DNA of 64,000 nt, from the NCBI GenBank assembly GCA_032718475.1, contig JAUCBJ010001408.1, positions 22,022 through 86,021 of the forward strand. The letters are read 5' to 3'. Shown here one piece after another: positions 42,701 through 53,608 of this stretch. Under the pieces are notes generated by a model that ran no database searches, was not told where the DNA came from, and was given only the letters and a program-made list of their open reading frames with translations. Source of the DNA: Nemertoderma westbladi (taxonomy: Eukaryota; Xenacoelomorpha; Nemertodermatida; Nemertodermatidae). Position 1 is the stretch's first letter. The number at the start of each line of letters is the position of its first letter. The position numbers and the translations under genes were made by a program.

Positions 42701-42818
42701 AATATTCTACTAAATTAAATAAAACGATTATAATATAATTACATAGTAATACATACATAAATATAAAAATAATAAAATAATATAAAATAATAGAGTCACA
42801 CGCCCACTCCGAACGATA
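39757..42818 (-). other. Element 2, 3.06-kb 3' region
   Basis: No long ORF. A small basic frame lies at 39834-40040 (68 codons, ending KKLRKRRPRKKD). The frame is open further upstream to about 40150 without an ATG, so it may be the relic of a 3' ORF. A diverged direct repeat lies at 41996-42300. The rest is AT-rich, with a GC-richer patch at 41200-41340. Confidence 0.6.
41996..42300. repeat. Diverged direct repeat, about 178-bp spacing
   Basis: ACGATATCTTAATTGACTAG near 42071 and ACGATATCTTAATCGACTAG near 42249 lie in two related copies, each beginning with CTAGAACATGTCTAGGGAC- or CCAGAACTTGTCTGGGGAC-type sequence. Confidence 0.75.
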
Positions 42819-45800
42819 TTAAGTTGGGGAGTCCCTAGATGTCGGTTGGATTAGGGAAGTGGTCGTGGGAAGAGTTTCTTGTCTTCCATAGTTTCCGCAG
42901 AGCTCTCTGTCTCTTTCCAGTAAACATAAACGACCCACTGGGCGATTGAGCTGTTGAGTCTCAAAGACTATCCCTGGTTTCTTAAAGTTCCGCCGCATGA
43001 CGACGAGCTCTACTGATCTCACCAAACCATCGCTCGAGATATAAGTCTCGATGATACGTCCTGTTTGCCATCGCTTACGTGGGAGATCGGGGTCCACAAT
43101 AAGCACCATGTCTCCAGCGCTGACGTTTTGTTGCTGCGCAAACCACTTAGTTCGAAGTTGTAGAGTGGGCAGGTAATGTTTCTCGAAATGGTCAGCGAAA
43201 CGACGGGATAGCAACTGCATAAGTTGCCAGGTTCGACGACAGTACTCGTCTCCGTCTGTGATCTCCGATCGTGGGAGCATGGCTACGGGCTTCTTCAGTA
43301 GAAAGTGCGCGGGTGTTAGCGCTTCCAGGGAATCCGGATTCGAAGAGACTGGCATAAGCGGTCTTTCGTTGAGATAGGCGGCGATTTCCTCCATTAACGT
43401 CCGCAATAATTCGTCGGTGAGATAAGCGCAACAAGGCACAATAAAGTGGAACGCAGTCTTCACGCTCCTAATCAATCTCTCCCAACTTCCTCCCCACCAA
43501 GGGGCGTCGGCGGCGTTGAAGGTCCAGCTAGACGCTGTTATCCTTAGCTGATCGTCCACCTGTCTTATGTTCCAGTCCTTTACGTAAGCTTGAATTTCGT
43601 TATTGGCGCCAATAAAGTTCGTTCCCTTATCCGATCTCATCGTGTTACTGGTTCCGAAGCGAGCGATCTGTCGTCGTAAACTCAACACGAAGCTGTTGGT
43701 GGATAGATCGTTTACCATATCGAGATGGATAGCTCTACAAGTCATACAAACGAAGATGACACACCATCTCTTGACTATAGTCCGGGCACGATATACTTCA
43801 ATAGGACCAAATAAATCCACACCGGTATTAGTAAAGGGTGGTTCATAGAAGCTTACTCTTTCCCTAGGTAATTCTGCCTCTCGCTGTGTTAAAGGCCTAC
43901 TGAATGCTTTCCTACAGGGTATGCAGTTCCTAAGAACTTGGTTCAGATCCCTACGAGGTTTATAAAAATAGTAGCGAGTTCGAATTTCGCTCAGAACTCG
44001 TTCTCTACCAGCATGATACAGTTTGCTATGAACATCTACAATTATCTTGATTTGTATGTCAAGATTTCTAATAAGTATGGGAAACTTAGTGTCAAAGGAT
44101 AATGGGGCGTTTGTTAGTCGACCACCAACACGTATTAACCCATCTATCATGGTACTAGAGAAGCGATCCCTTAAGCGCATCTGTGGATTTCTTAACAACA
44201 GGAAATACTTATCGGAATCCTCATAACATTGTAGGAGTCTCAGCATCTGTTTGTTGGTTTCATCATGCTCATGGTAACTGATCTTCTCTTTTAGAAACCG
44301 GTCGGATATCTTGTATTTAGGAAGATCTTTAACAACATGGACTCGTGCAGATGTTGATGGAGCCTCATCACTATTGACCTTTGTCCCGGAGTAACGATGA
44401 TGAAAACATCGTTTCAAATAAGTAACAGCTTTACAGAGCCGATTCCAGGAGCTGTAGTGACGTATCGCTCTCTGCAAGAGAGGTGAGAGTCCTTGCGTGA
44501 TATCTGGTATTCCAGATTTCCAATCCTTGTCACGGATTTCCAAGACTTCTTTGGTCGTGGCGGTGGGTTTCTGATCCAAAGCATCCTCTCCGGAAGTAAA
44601 TAATACAGATAGATCAACCGCAGATTTAAACAACTTCGATTTACTCGCTCGAGTTTTGGGTTTAACTTTCTCCGCTCCCTTGGCCTGTCTGATCTCTGCT
44701 GTTGTGAGGTGGGGAGGCCATTCTTCTTCTTCTTGGTAGAGAAAGTTGGGTCCTCCTAACCATTCGGGAGTATTTACCAACTCCTTTGGAGTCGCTCCTC
44801 GGGAAGCGATGTCTGCTGGATTAATCGTTCCGGGGCAATGTCTCCATTGGTCCATCGTCGTGCGACTAAGTATGATGGCTACTCTGTTGGTAACGAAGAC
44901 GCTGAACTGACAGACTTCATTGGTTATATACTCTAACACGAGTAAAGCGTCGGTCCAATAGACAGTTTTCTCTAATGGATAGTCAATCTGTTCTGTTACA
45001 TTCCGGCCGATGGCTGTAGCGTATAGAGCCGCCTTTAACTCCGCTCGAGGAACTTTCAACTTGTTGTTGATTAATGCCTTAGAAGTAACCAAGGCGACTT
45101 TGATTCCATCCGGAGTTTCCACTCTTAGGTAGGCTACTATACCTATTCCCATATCGCTGGCGTCTCCAAACACATGGAGTTGATAGGAATACGTAGGGAG
45201 AACATGACCAAAATATGAACGGGAAATTATAAAATCTTCGATCGCCGGTAGAGAATCTTCCCATTTCATCCACTTCTTTAATAATTCTCCCTTAAGTGGA
45301 TCGTCCCATGAGTGGTTTTCAAGCCACATTTGTTGTACCAAACTACGAGCAATCAATATAACTGGGCTAATAAATCCCAATGGATCGAAATAAGTGCTCA
45401 GTATACTTAAGCAAATCCGTTTGGTTCGCACTGGATTATCTCGCTGTTTTAGTTGGAAAAACAGGATATCTCTCTCTGTGTCCCATTTCAAGCCGAGTGT
45501 CTTGGTTTCTGGCAGATCATCTTTGATCAAATCGAGGTCTTTCGCTCCTCGATCCTCCGCAGGAATCGACTCCAGAAACTCACGGGAGTTGCTGGTGAAT
45601 TTCGTTAATCGAAACCCACCTCTTTTTAAGCACTCTACCGTTCCTTTAGCGACCTCAATGGCTTCCTCAACTGATGGAAGGGACTTCAGATTGTCGTCCA
45701 TGTATATGTCTCGCTTGATGTTGTCGATCACTTCCTTAGAGAAGGCCTCTCGGTTGTCCTCTGCAGTGGTACGCACTACTGAACAGGCGTTGGAAGGGCT

Positions 45801-48800
45801 TGAGATTATTCCAAATGCCTGGATGGTCATCCAGTACTCCACCGGTTTCTGGTTGAGGTCTCCTTCGGGCCACCATAGAAATCGTAGGCTATCTCGATCC
45901 CTATCCAACACTTTGACTTGCAAGAACATGCCTTCTATATCGGAGGCGAAAGCAATCGAATATTGTCTCAATCTTAAAAGAATTCCCAACAAAGATTGAA
46001 GTAAGTTGGGTCCGGGTAACAATTCAGAGTTAAGGGATTGACCCATGTAAAGAGCGGAGCCATCAAACACTACTCTCACTTCATTGGGTTTACCGGGTTT
46101 AGGAACGTAATGGTGAGTTAAATAATACGTTCTTTCAGTCACAGGTGTTTCTTCCGGTACCCTCTCCGCGTATCCCTTATTAATAAACTTTTCCAGCTGT
46201 GTTTGATACATTGCTTTCGCTGAAGAATTAGCCGTAAGGCGTCGATGGATTTGCGCGATTCTTTTTTCCGCCAAAGGTCTGTTATTGATGAACTTCGGTT
46301 CTTTCTTGCGAAAAGGTAAACCGACTTCATACCTACCTTGATCTTTGATGAAACGTGTAGTTGTCTCTTGGATCTGCTTGGCCCTTTCCTCTTCCACTGA
46401 TAAGGCCTTATCATAGGAATTGGGCTCTACTGTCTCTTGCGTAAAGAATCGTACAGCATGTTCATCTCGAGTCTTGGCATTACAACGCTCAATGGCGCCA
46501 TTTAACTCGTCGTTATACGCTTCTCGTTCAGATGGATCAAGAAGTTGACATAAGTTAACTTGGTTTTGCCAAGCATTGTTTTCCTTAAGGAGATCGATAG
46601 TATTCTCCTCGTCAAAAAGCTGGTGAATGTCGTCATTATCTGAGGAGTATGGAGTTCCCTCAGTTAAATCGTCTCCTTCACTAGTATCATCTTCCCATTC
46701 ACTCACCTGGCAAACTCGCTCTTGCGGTAGTCTTTCTCTGAGTGTTCTACGGGAAGGTCCAGTAAAGTACCAACCTACTCTAGTTCTTACCGCATAGGTC
46801 TGTAGTGGCTGCGGTTGAGCAGGTCGTTTCTCTAATGTCTCCAGCGCCTCATGCGCGTTTTGGCCGATGAGTATTTGCACTCCAGGATAATCAGTCTGGA
46901 ATCGAGGTATGTTAAGATGTTGGATGCTCTCATCCTCGTCCCAATTATAAAGGTCTGCTTGGGTAGTAGCGAAGTTCTTTATAGCTACCATTTTCACTGA
47001 CCCGATGCTATGTTCTCCTAGTTCGTCCTGTGGGGTAGACAACGCTCCTACATAATAATCCGCTGTTATTGTGGATTTCCAGACTTGCATAATGCCTGAC
47101 ATGTTGAGCGTAGTTCGGAACTTGGGTTGTCCAGCAAATATGTCTTTGGCTAGCTCTTGGTCGATGAATGTTCCTGTACTACCGGAGTCAAGGAGGGCAT
47201 TCACTACGTAACTCCGTTTAGGTCCGTGAATCCTTACCTGGACCACAGGAAATTCTCTAATCCCTACATTGGAAGATGACTCTTTCCAAGCTGGTGGTCG
47301 TTCAGAAGTAGTTAGAGTGAGGTCGCTGTCTGTATCTTTTTCATATGTGAGTGCTCGATACACTGCGGTATTTATCAGGTAACAGGATTCGTTTTCGTCG
47401 GAGAACTCATCCGTATAGAATCCTTCCATCTCAGATTGATCAGTGTCGTTCACATCACTGAATTGGACATGCAGTTCGGAATCACTTACCTGATTCGGAC
47501 TATTTCGCTCGAATTCAGCGTGCAATAAGATATGATGTTTCGCACCACACTTCGCACACCTTATGTCAGAGAAACAGGTACGCCGTTGGTGTCCTTGCCT
47601 GAGGCAATTATAACATAACCGCTTATCCCACATGACTTCACGTCTCTCAGTTAATGATTTCTTCAGGAATTCATCACACATATTCAAACGGTGGGTCCCG
47701 TCACACAGCGCACATTTCAGTTTGATGTTACTCACCTTATTCTGAGTCACATTGTGTACACTTGCCTTTTCTTCGGGCTTTCTCACCTGAATTCTCTTGG
47801 GAGACGTAGGAGGAGTTTTTCTTACCTGTTCTCTCCTGTCATTTGTTCGAGCCCTGAATTTACTCACCTGATCTTTAGGCATTTTATTCACGTAATAAGA
47901 TCTATCGGTGTCCTTCCCGCTATCTTCTCCTTGAGAAATCTGGCTTTCGCCGTCGTCTGTGTAACACACTGGGGTTATCTTTCTCCTAGAGACGGGTTTT
48001 TCACCTACCTTGTTTTCCGGTGTCTTCTCTCTGGATTGCTTGAGGAGTTGCAATTTCACTTCTCCATCCAGGAATGACATGAGATCTGCCATGGTAGGGT
48101 CTCGTCGTTGTTGTTCCATCATATATAGTACTTTCTTATCCCAGCGTGTGCCTACCCCACCTTTCGGTAAAGTAGCAGCCACAGCTCCAATGACCATAGA
48201 ACTTTGGTATTCATGAGACTTACCTAACCAATCTAATTGTCTACAGATCTCTTGAATCTCATTGGAAAACTCTATTATCCCACTGCTGATGAACTTTCTG
48301 GGCGCTACTAATTTCGCATATAAATACTTAGCGATGTTATTCCTATTACCATACCTGATGTTTAGTGTATCCCAAACTTGTCTCAATCCGTCTGGATGTC
48401 CAATAAACTTTAATGCCATTAACTTGGGAGATCCTTCCAAGCACTCTATGAGGAACCTAAGTTTCTCTCCATTAGACAGTACAGAGTTCTGTATGTTATC
48501 TTTGTAATATTCATTAAAAGGTAACCATTTCATCTCATCTCCATTGAACTTGACGATCTCTCCAACCTTTACCGCTTGCCGGGCTTCGGTTCTAGCCATT
48601 TGACGCGTAAAACTTTCTTGGGCCATCGTGTTATTTAATATCGAGTTATCGGTATATAAATTTCTCGGATTATGATCCGGTCTATAGGGAATATCATTAT
48701 CAACAGGTCTATAATTACCCTTAATAGGGTTCACTATAGGAGTTTCTACTTCGCTAGCAGTATAGATGCGTGTAGGCTCCACACGTTGCGCATGAGATAC

Positions 48801-50906
48801 TTCAGACCTAACGGGTTGACACATTGTTACAGAGGGTGGTGGTATACCCTTTTGGGTATTTACTAATTTATTGCGCTCTAGCGCGATACTTTGCTGCACT
48901 TCTTGCAACTCTAGTCTACTTTCCCTTACCGTGCCCTTAAACTGCTGGACAGTCTCCTGCATCTGCCCGAGCAAAATATCCATCCCCCGTCGTCTCTCGT
49001 CCACCCATTCGACCGCCGAAGCGGGAGTCGCCAACGATGTAGCAGGCGGACGAGGGACAACGGGCGACAAATTATGAATATTTCGCTCGGGGTCCAGGAC
49101 CTGAACTGTCTCCTGGGCAGTTCTACGGGGCACAGGTAGCTTAGTGCTGTGCAGAGGGAATTTAGAGGTAACTTCAGGGAGCACAGGTGTGTCTATCACC
49201 GAAGGGGTGATTTCAAGAACAGGCCTAATTATTTCAGGCTCATCTACTATAGTAGGGAGTCTTTCTATTTTAATTATTTGGTCTGTGGGTTCTGTACTAC
49301 CTAAATTGGTGCTATTTAGTTGCCTTCTAACAGCTGGAGGCAAATCAGGCAATTTTTGACGGTGGAACGTTCTTTTACGTCTGCTTAGACGAGATCTATT
49401 TCCTTTGCCTTCAGTATCGGTGGTATTGCCTTCCTCAGATGATGTATATCCCTGTCTTTTGGGAGTAGATCGATTCATCATCTGCATATTACTAGCTGTT
49501 AACTGTTTGTTTATGCAGTCTTGATTCTCTTGAATGTTTTCCAATTCTAATTGGTTGGTTTCTTCAGCCGCTCTCCGTTCTGCTTCTACCACTGCCTCCG
49601 CCACCTTTCTTTCCGCTTCGGCTGCTGCCTTTGCCTCTGCCGCTGCCTCTGCCGCTGCCGCTTTTGCCTCTGCCGCTGCCGTTTTTCTTTCAGCCTCTGC
49701 AGATGCCACTGCTGCTGCTACTGCCGCTGCCTTTCTGTCTTCTATACGTTTTTTCTTTACTTGTTCTTCTCTTTCTCTAGCGATGCGGAGTTGTTCATCG
49801 AATTTAGCTTGGTTCGCCGCTAACCTATCTACATCAATTGCATCCAACACAAGTTTGGCTCCTTCGCTATTAGGGCTAAGTCCCTCTAACCTTCTCCTCA
49901 ACTCTGCGTCTCCTACAAAGCGCTGATAGTCTGACAGATAGATGTCAATTGCATCCTTCTTATGTGGTTTCTCTGCCGTCGCTTCACTTTCCACTTGGGA
50001 AAAAGTAGCGTCGGTTGATTCTCCATGGGTTGAGCGCTCCTCCAACTGAGCTTTCCACTGAGCTGCTCCTTGAACCTGGCGTCTCACTCGTTGAAACCAA
50101 GTCTTCACGGCAACTTGCAACGACGTGTCTTGTCTTCTTTTAGAAGCCTCCTCAAAGGCGGATAAGATTAGCCTAATTCGCAGAACTCTTTCTCTAACTT
50201 GATAAAGCAGCGATCCCTGCTCTTGAGGTCCTTGAGGTTGTTGAAACAGTTGTTTTTCTACTCGCTCCATAGAGCTGAAGAATCCTTGTGCGTATCCGGC
50301 TGCGGACCTCTTCCATACAGCTGGATCGATGGTTTCCTTGGCTACTCCCATCCGGTGTATGTCTTCCCAGGCAGCTTCTGATAAATCAAACGGGAGTCCG
50401 GGTCCGGGGAAGTTCCATTGTGACTCGACAATAGACTTCAGTTCTTCACTCGTGTATCCCGCATAACTATCTCTAGTTGGTCGTTGACTTCTCGCCCAAT
50501 CGATCTGGTGTTCTTCCACCGCGATCAATAACCTAGTGAGTACGGCTGCAGGAAGGATGAGAAGGGGATCCGTATAAACCGCATCCGTCATCTCTGCTCC
50601 GCGCTCGGGTGTCAGCTCTACAGTATCCTCACTACTGGAGCTGCTGGGCCGCTGAGTAATAAGTTCTTGACTCGCGGGTTGTTGCTGTTCCGCTGCTTCT
50701 TGATCCCGCTTGACCTGAGCTCGGGTGCCTATGATAGACCTACGATGTTGGACTAGCCTAGGTTCTGTTATTACTACTGGAGGGATGGCCTTCCTCACAG
50801 TGGGAGGTGAACTGAACTTACGACTAGAGGGTTCTACACCTCTATCTGAGTCGCAGATAGTTACATCTAATAGACTGTCTGACAGGTTCTGCTTAGTATC
50901 AGACAT
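42819..50906 (-). CDS. BEL/Pao gag-pol polyprotein (element 2), intact
   Basis: 2695 codons in one frame. Residues 365-450 form an Ala/Glu/Lys-rich coiled coil. The capsid-like region (KFNGDEMKWLPF) is at about 785-960. Zinc knuckles lie at 1065-1130 (CALCDGTHRLNMC, CYNCLRQGHQRRTC, CAKCGAKHH). The aspartic protease has D1240 (LLDSGS). RT has D1656 (FASDIEGMF) and YMDD at 1735-1738. RNase H has D1915, E1956 and D1986. The integrase zinc site is H2293/H2298/C2328/C2331, and the core has D2364 (GVDLFGPI), D2426 (RSDKGTNF) and E2477 (GSWERLI). The C-terminal integrase region with HYLP and GDMVLI is at about 2577-2665. No stop, frameshift or lost catalytic residue is visible, so the element may be competent. 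It directs its own reverse transcription and integration, probably through cytoplasmic particles. Confidence 0.96.
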   Translation of the reverse strand: MSDTKQNLSDSLLDVTICDSDRGVEPSSRKFSSPPTVRKAIPPVVITEPRLVQHRRSIIGTRAQVKRDQEAAEQQQPASQELITQRPSSSSSEDTVELTPERGAEMTDAVYTDPLLILPAAVLTRLLIAVEEHQIDWARSQRPTRDSYAGYTSEELKSIVESQWNFPGPGLPFDLSEAAWEDIHRMGVAKETIDPAVWKRSAAGYAQGFFSSMERVEKQLFQQPQGPQEQGSLLYQVRERVLRIRLILSAFEEASKRRQDTSLQVAVKTWFQRVRRQVQGAAQWKAQLEERSTHGESTDATFSQVESEATAEKPHKKDAIDIYLSDYQRFVGDAELRRRLEGLSPNSEGAKLVLDAIDVDRLAANQAKFDEQLRIAREREEQVKKKRIEDRKAAAVAAAVASAEAERKTAAAEAKAAAAEAAAEAKAAAEAERKVAEAVVEAERRAAEETNQLELENIQENQDCINKQLTASNMQMMNRSTPKRQGYTSSEEGNTTDTEGKGNRSRLSRRKRTFHRQKLPDLPPAVRRQLNSTNLGSTEPTDQIIKIERLPTIVDEPEIIRPVLEITPSVIDTPVLPEVTSKFPLHSTKLPVPRRTAQETVQVLDPERNIHNLSPVVPRPPATSLATPASAVEWVDERRRGMDILLGQMQETVQQFKGTVRESRLELQEVQQSIALERNKLVNTQKGIPPPSVTMCQPVRSEVSHAQRVEPTRIYTASEVETPIVNPIKGNYRPVDNDIPYRPDHNPRNLYTDNSILNNTMAQESFTRQMARTEARQAVKVGEIVKFNGDEMKWLPFNEYYKDNIQNSVLSNGEKLRFLIECLEGSPKLMALKFIGHPDGLRQVWDTLNIRYGNRNNIAKYLYAKLVAPRKFISSGIIEFSNEIQEICRQLDWLGKSHEYQSSMVIGAVAATLPKGGVGTRWDKKVLYMMEQQRRDPTMADLMSFLDGEVKLQLLKQSREKTPENKVGEKPVSRRKITPVCYTDDGESQISQGEDSGKDTDRSYYVNKMPKDQVSKFRARTNDRREQVRKTPPTSPKRIQVRKPEEKASVHNVTQNKVSNIKLKCALCDGTHRLNMCDEFLKKSLTERREVMWDKRLCYNCLRQGHQRRTCFSDIRCAKCGAKHHILLHAEFERNSPNQVSDSELHVQFSDVNDTDQSEMEGFYTDEFSDENESCYLINTAVYRALTYEKDTDSDLTLTTSERPPAWKESSSNVGIREFPVVQVRIHGPKRSYVVNALLDSGSTGTFIDQELAKDIFAGQPKFRTTLNMSGIMQVWKSTITADYYVGALSTPQDELGEHSIGSVKMVAIKNFATTQADLYNWDEDESIQHLNIPRFQTDYPGVQILIGQNAHEALETLEKRPAQPQPLQTYAVRTRVGWYFTGPSRRTLRERLPQERVCQVSEWEDDTSEGDDLTEGTPYSSDNDDIHQLFDEENTIDLLKENNAWQNQVNLCQLLDPSEREAYNDELNGAIERCNAKTRDEHAVRFFTQETVEPNSYDKALSVEEERAKQIQETTTRFIKDQGRYEVGLPFRKKEPKFINNRPLAEKRIAQIHRRLTANSSAKAMYQTQLEKFINKGYAERVPEETPVTERTYYLTHHYVPKPGKPNEVRVVFDGSALYMGQSLNSELLPGPNLLQSLLGILLRLRQYSIAFASDIEGMFLQVKVLDRDRDSLRFLWWPEGDLNQKPVEYWMTIQAFGIISSPSNACSVVRTTAEDNREAFSKEVIDNIKRDIYMDDNLKSLPSVEEAIEVAKGTVECLKRGGFRLTKFTSNSREFLESIPAEDRGAKDLDLIKDDLPETKTLGLKWDTERDILFFQLKQRDNPVRTKRICLSILSTYFDPLGFISPVILIARSLVQQMWLENHSWDDPLKGELLKKWMKWEDSLPAIEDFIISRSYFGHVLPTYSYQLHVFGDASDMGIGIVAYLRVETPDGIKVALVTSKALINNKLKVPRAELKAALYATAIGRNVTEQIDYPLEKTVYWTDALLVLEYITNEVCQFSVFVTNRVAIILSRTTMDQWRHCPGTINPADIASRGATPKELVNTPEWLGGPNFLYQEEEEWPPHLTTAEIRQAKGAEKVKPKTRASKSKLFKSAVDLSVLFTSGEDALDQKPTATTKEVLEIRDKDWKSGIPDITQGLSPLLQRAIRHYSSWNRLCKAVTYLKRCFHHRYSGTKVNSDEAPSTSARVHVVKDLPKYKISDRFLKEKISYHEHDETNKQMLRLLQCYEDSDKYFLLLRNPQMRLRDRFSSTMIDGLIRVGGRLTNAPLSFDTKFPILIRNLDIQIKIIVDVHSKLYHAGRERVLSEIRTRYYFYKPRRDLNQVLRNCIPCRKAFSRPLTQREAELPRERVSFYEPPFTNTGVDLFGPIEVYRARTIVKRWCVIFVCMTCRAIHLDMVNDLSTNSFVLSLRRQIARFGTSNTMRSDKGTNFIGANNEIQAYVKDWNIRQVDDQLRITASSWTFNAADAPWWGGSWERLIRSVKTAFHFIVPCCAYLTDELLRTLMEEIAAYLNERPLMPVSSNPDSLEALTPAHFLLKKPVAMLPRSEITDGDEYCRRTWQLMQLLSRRFADHFEKHYLPTLQLRTKWFAQQQNVSAGDMVLIVDPDLPRKRWQTGRIIETYISSDGLVRSVELVVMRRNFKKPGIVFETQQLNRPVGRLCLLERDRELCGNYGRQETLPTTTSLIQPTSRDSPT

Positions 50907-53608
50907 ATTTGTATGTACAGTTGAATGCCTACTGCTATATTACAGTCTAAGCAAGTCTAGTAATTCAGTATTAACTACTAGCCTAGTAATTAATTACCGA
51001 TATTGCTACTCAATGTAGAGTGATATATATATAATATATTAGAATACCGGTATGCTTATATTATATATAAGTATTATTACAGACTAGGTTTATCTCAGAA
51101 TACCGGTATAATTTTAGCACAAATATATAAATATATAATAGGCCTATTGGGAATACCGGTATACAGCTTACAGTTTGTAGTATATATAATTCTGGACTAG
51201 AATTAATTACAAGTACCGGTATAATTTCAGCCTAAATTTACAGAAATAAAGATAATAGGCCTAGCGTAAATACCGGTATATCAATTATTTTTAAATAATT
51301 GAATTTCTGTACTTTAAGGTTACTTGGTTACTTTACTTACTTTATTACCGTTATTTGAGCAGTAGTCCAACTGATATTGAGACCTAATGGTTGTATGGTA
51401 GGCCTACTATTTATAAATTGTTAGATTTGATTTATAATATTTATATACCCGTTTTAATGGGTTTTGTCAATGTTGAAATAAATGTTATTATTTCTGGGGG
51501 GTAATCACTGCACAAAGCGGTGTGCTTTCAGTGAAGTGTTACTTATAGGACACTAAAACAAATAATTCTAATTTACCTAAGTTACTTAATACTACAAATT
51601 ACGTACAATTCGGGTTGAGATTACAATCTCTAAATAAACACAAAAATTTACAAAAAAACACAAAATACGAATTTTTTAGGGTAATTTTACAAGAAGTCTA
51701 CAAACCAGCCTAACAAAGGGTTAGAGTCTGGTTATTACAACGAACAGGGTACTACGGTATTTGAAAATAATAAGTAGTAGTAAATACACTGCGTTGTCTA
51801 GATAGGAAAATACCACCGCCTAACGACCTATGGCCGTATCGCTATAGGTTCTACGTTATGTATCATGGAGTGTTCCTACCTAGAAGTTAATAGAGCTAAT
51901 CGAAGGTGCCTATCAACCACTTTACAACACAAATATAATGCCTACAATAATTACTTTCGGAAAGCACTGTACACTAAACCCTAAATTAGGTACGAGTACT
52001 TGTATAACAGATAATCAGTAGTTAAATATACTTGAACAGTTAAAGGAACCACGGCATCTGCTGGAGTGACCGATGCACAAAATCACCAGTCTTTACCTAC
52101 GCCGAGCAGCCCGTGTAGTACCGGGGTTAATTTAACTATAGCGGTATGTATAACAAACACAATTACTGTAGGAACAAACTTGGGGAATGAATGTTGCTGA
52201 TAATCGCATAAACTCTGAATAATAAATATTACGCTACGCGTACAAACTACTCAAACAAAATACAGACCGAACACTGACAGGCTACTATCAAGCCTAAACA
52301 AACTACGGTATATGCAGACTCCGAAATGATTAGGGAGTATGCGCTCTAACCCAGTAGTGCGACTTATTCTTTAGTTGGGGGTTTACCTTACAGCGTTCGC
52401 TGCCCCTACTTCCTAACCGTACTTAATCGGACAGGTGATCTACACACACTGCAATCCGTTCAGACCCAATAACAGCCAGACAACTATCCAGCCTACAAAT
52501 TTTCTAAATAAAATTATACGCTACCCGTACAGACTTACACAAACAAAGTACAGACTAAACAATGGCAGACTACTCTCAAGCCTAAATAAACCACAGGACA
52601 TGCAGACTCCGAAATGATTAGGGAGTATGCGTTCTAACCCAGTAGTACGACTTATTCTTTAATTGGGGGTTTACCTTACAGCGTTCGCTGCCCCTACTTC
52701 CTAACCGTACTTAATCGGACAGGTGCTCTACACACACTGCAATCCGTTCAGACTTAACAGCAATCAGACAACAGCTCAGCCTACAAATTGTCTGTACAAT
52801 CTGATCAGGTTTACACGCCTTCTGTTCAATACTGGCCTACAAACAAATAAAACTTGACAGAGATAAGTAAAAATCTCAATAAAAAACCAGGGCTGCAGTC
52901 CCTGATTAATTATTAAGGCCTACCGGTATACAACTATCAAAATCGAATAATACTGCTGTACTTATACGGAAGTACCGGTTCTTGCAGTTGGGCCTACTGA
53001 CCTACAGATGTACCGTTCAGGTTTACCGGTTGACCGGTACTTTCAACTTTATTGCTTACTGCAATAAAGAAGATATATCCTTTAATGTTCGCGCTTTCAG
53101 ACCTTTGACAGTTTAACCCGCCAAATTATGATGTCTTCTAGATATTAAATCGCTTTTCTGCCTATGACAAGTATTTGATTCACTACACTAGTCGAAACCA
53201 ATCCGTGCGCGATCATTCACCCGCTGGTTATACCCGGGAGATTGGGTTCGACGGTTTAATCTTATTGCTATGTAAGCCTAATGTATTATTCGACTGACAG
53301 TATTATATAATCTCTGACAATATTATTCACCTTCGGGAAATATTAACAGTTCCTTTAGGACGTGGCGCTCTATCTATATAAACAGAGTTATGACTTAAAC
53401 TACTCACAACGATATGGTTTAATTATAATTAACATATATGGCGCATTCTTTAGGAAATGCTTCTTTAACAGACTCACGCATACACAATGCTGCACAATAC
53501 TGCACACTAATCTGCCGATCTTCACTGATTTTAGTCACATATAAAAGGAACACAGGCTGACTCATGTAGGGTCTATCAAATAACATTAGATTCACTTCAA
53601 ACCACTTT
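50907..53608 (-). other. Element 2, 2.7-kb leader
   Basis: No long ORF. It holds at least five AATACCGGTA- or GTACCGGTA-type palindromes at 51040-51280 and more near 52920-53040, a tandem duplication of about 288 bp at 52231-52795, and the candidate primer-binding site at its upstream end (minus strand, about 53590-53605). Confidence 0.7.
52231..52795. repeat. 288-bp tandem duplication in the element 2 leader
   Basis: GCAGACTCCGAAATGATTAG occurs at 52314 and 52602. Both copies continue through GGTTTACCTTACAGCGTTCG and CTTAATCGGACAGGTG. They differ at scattered positions, so the duplication predates this insertion. Confidence 0.88.
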
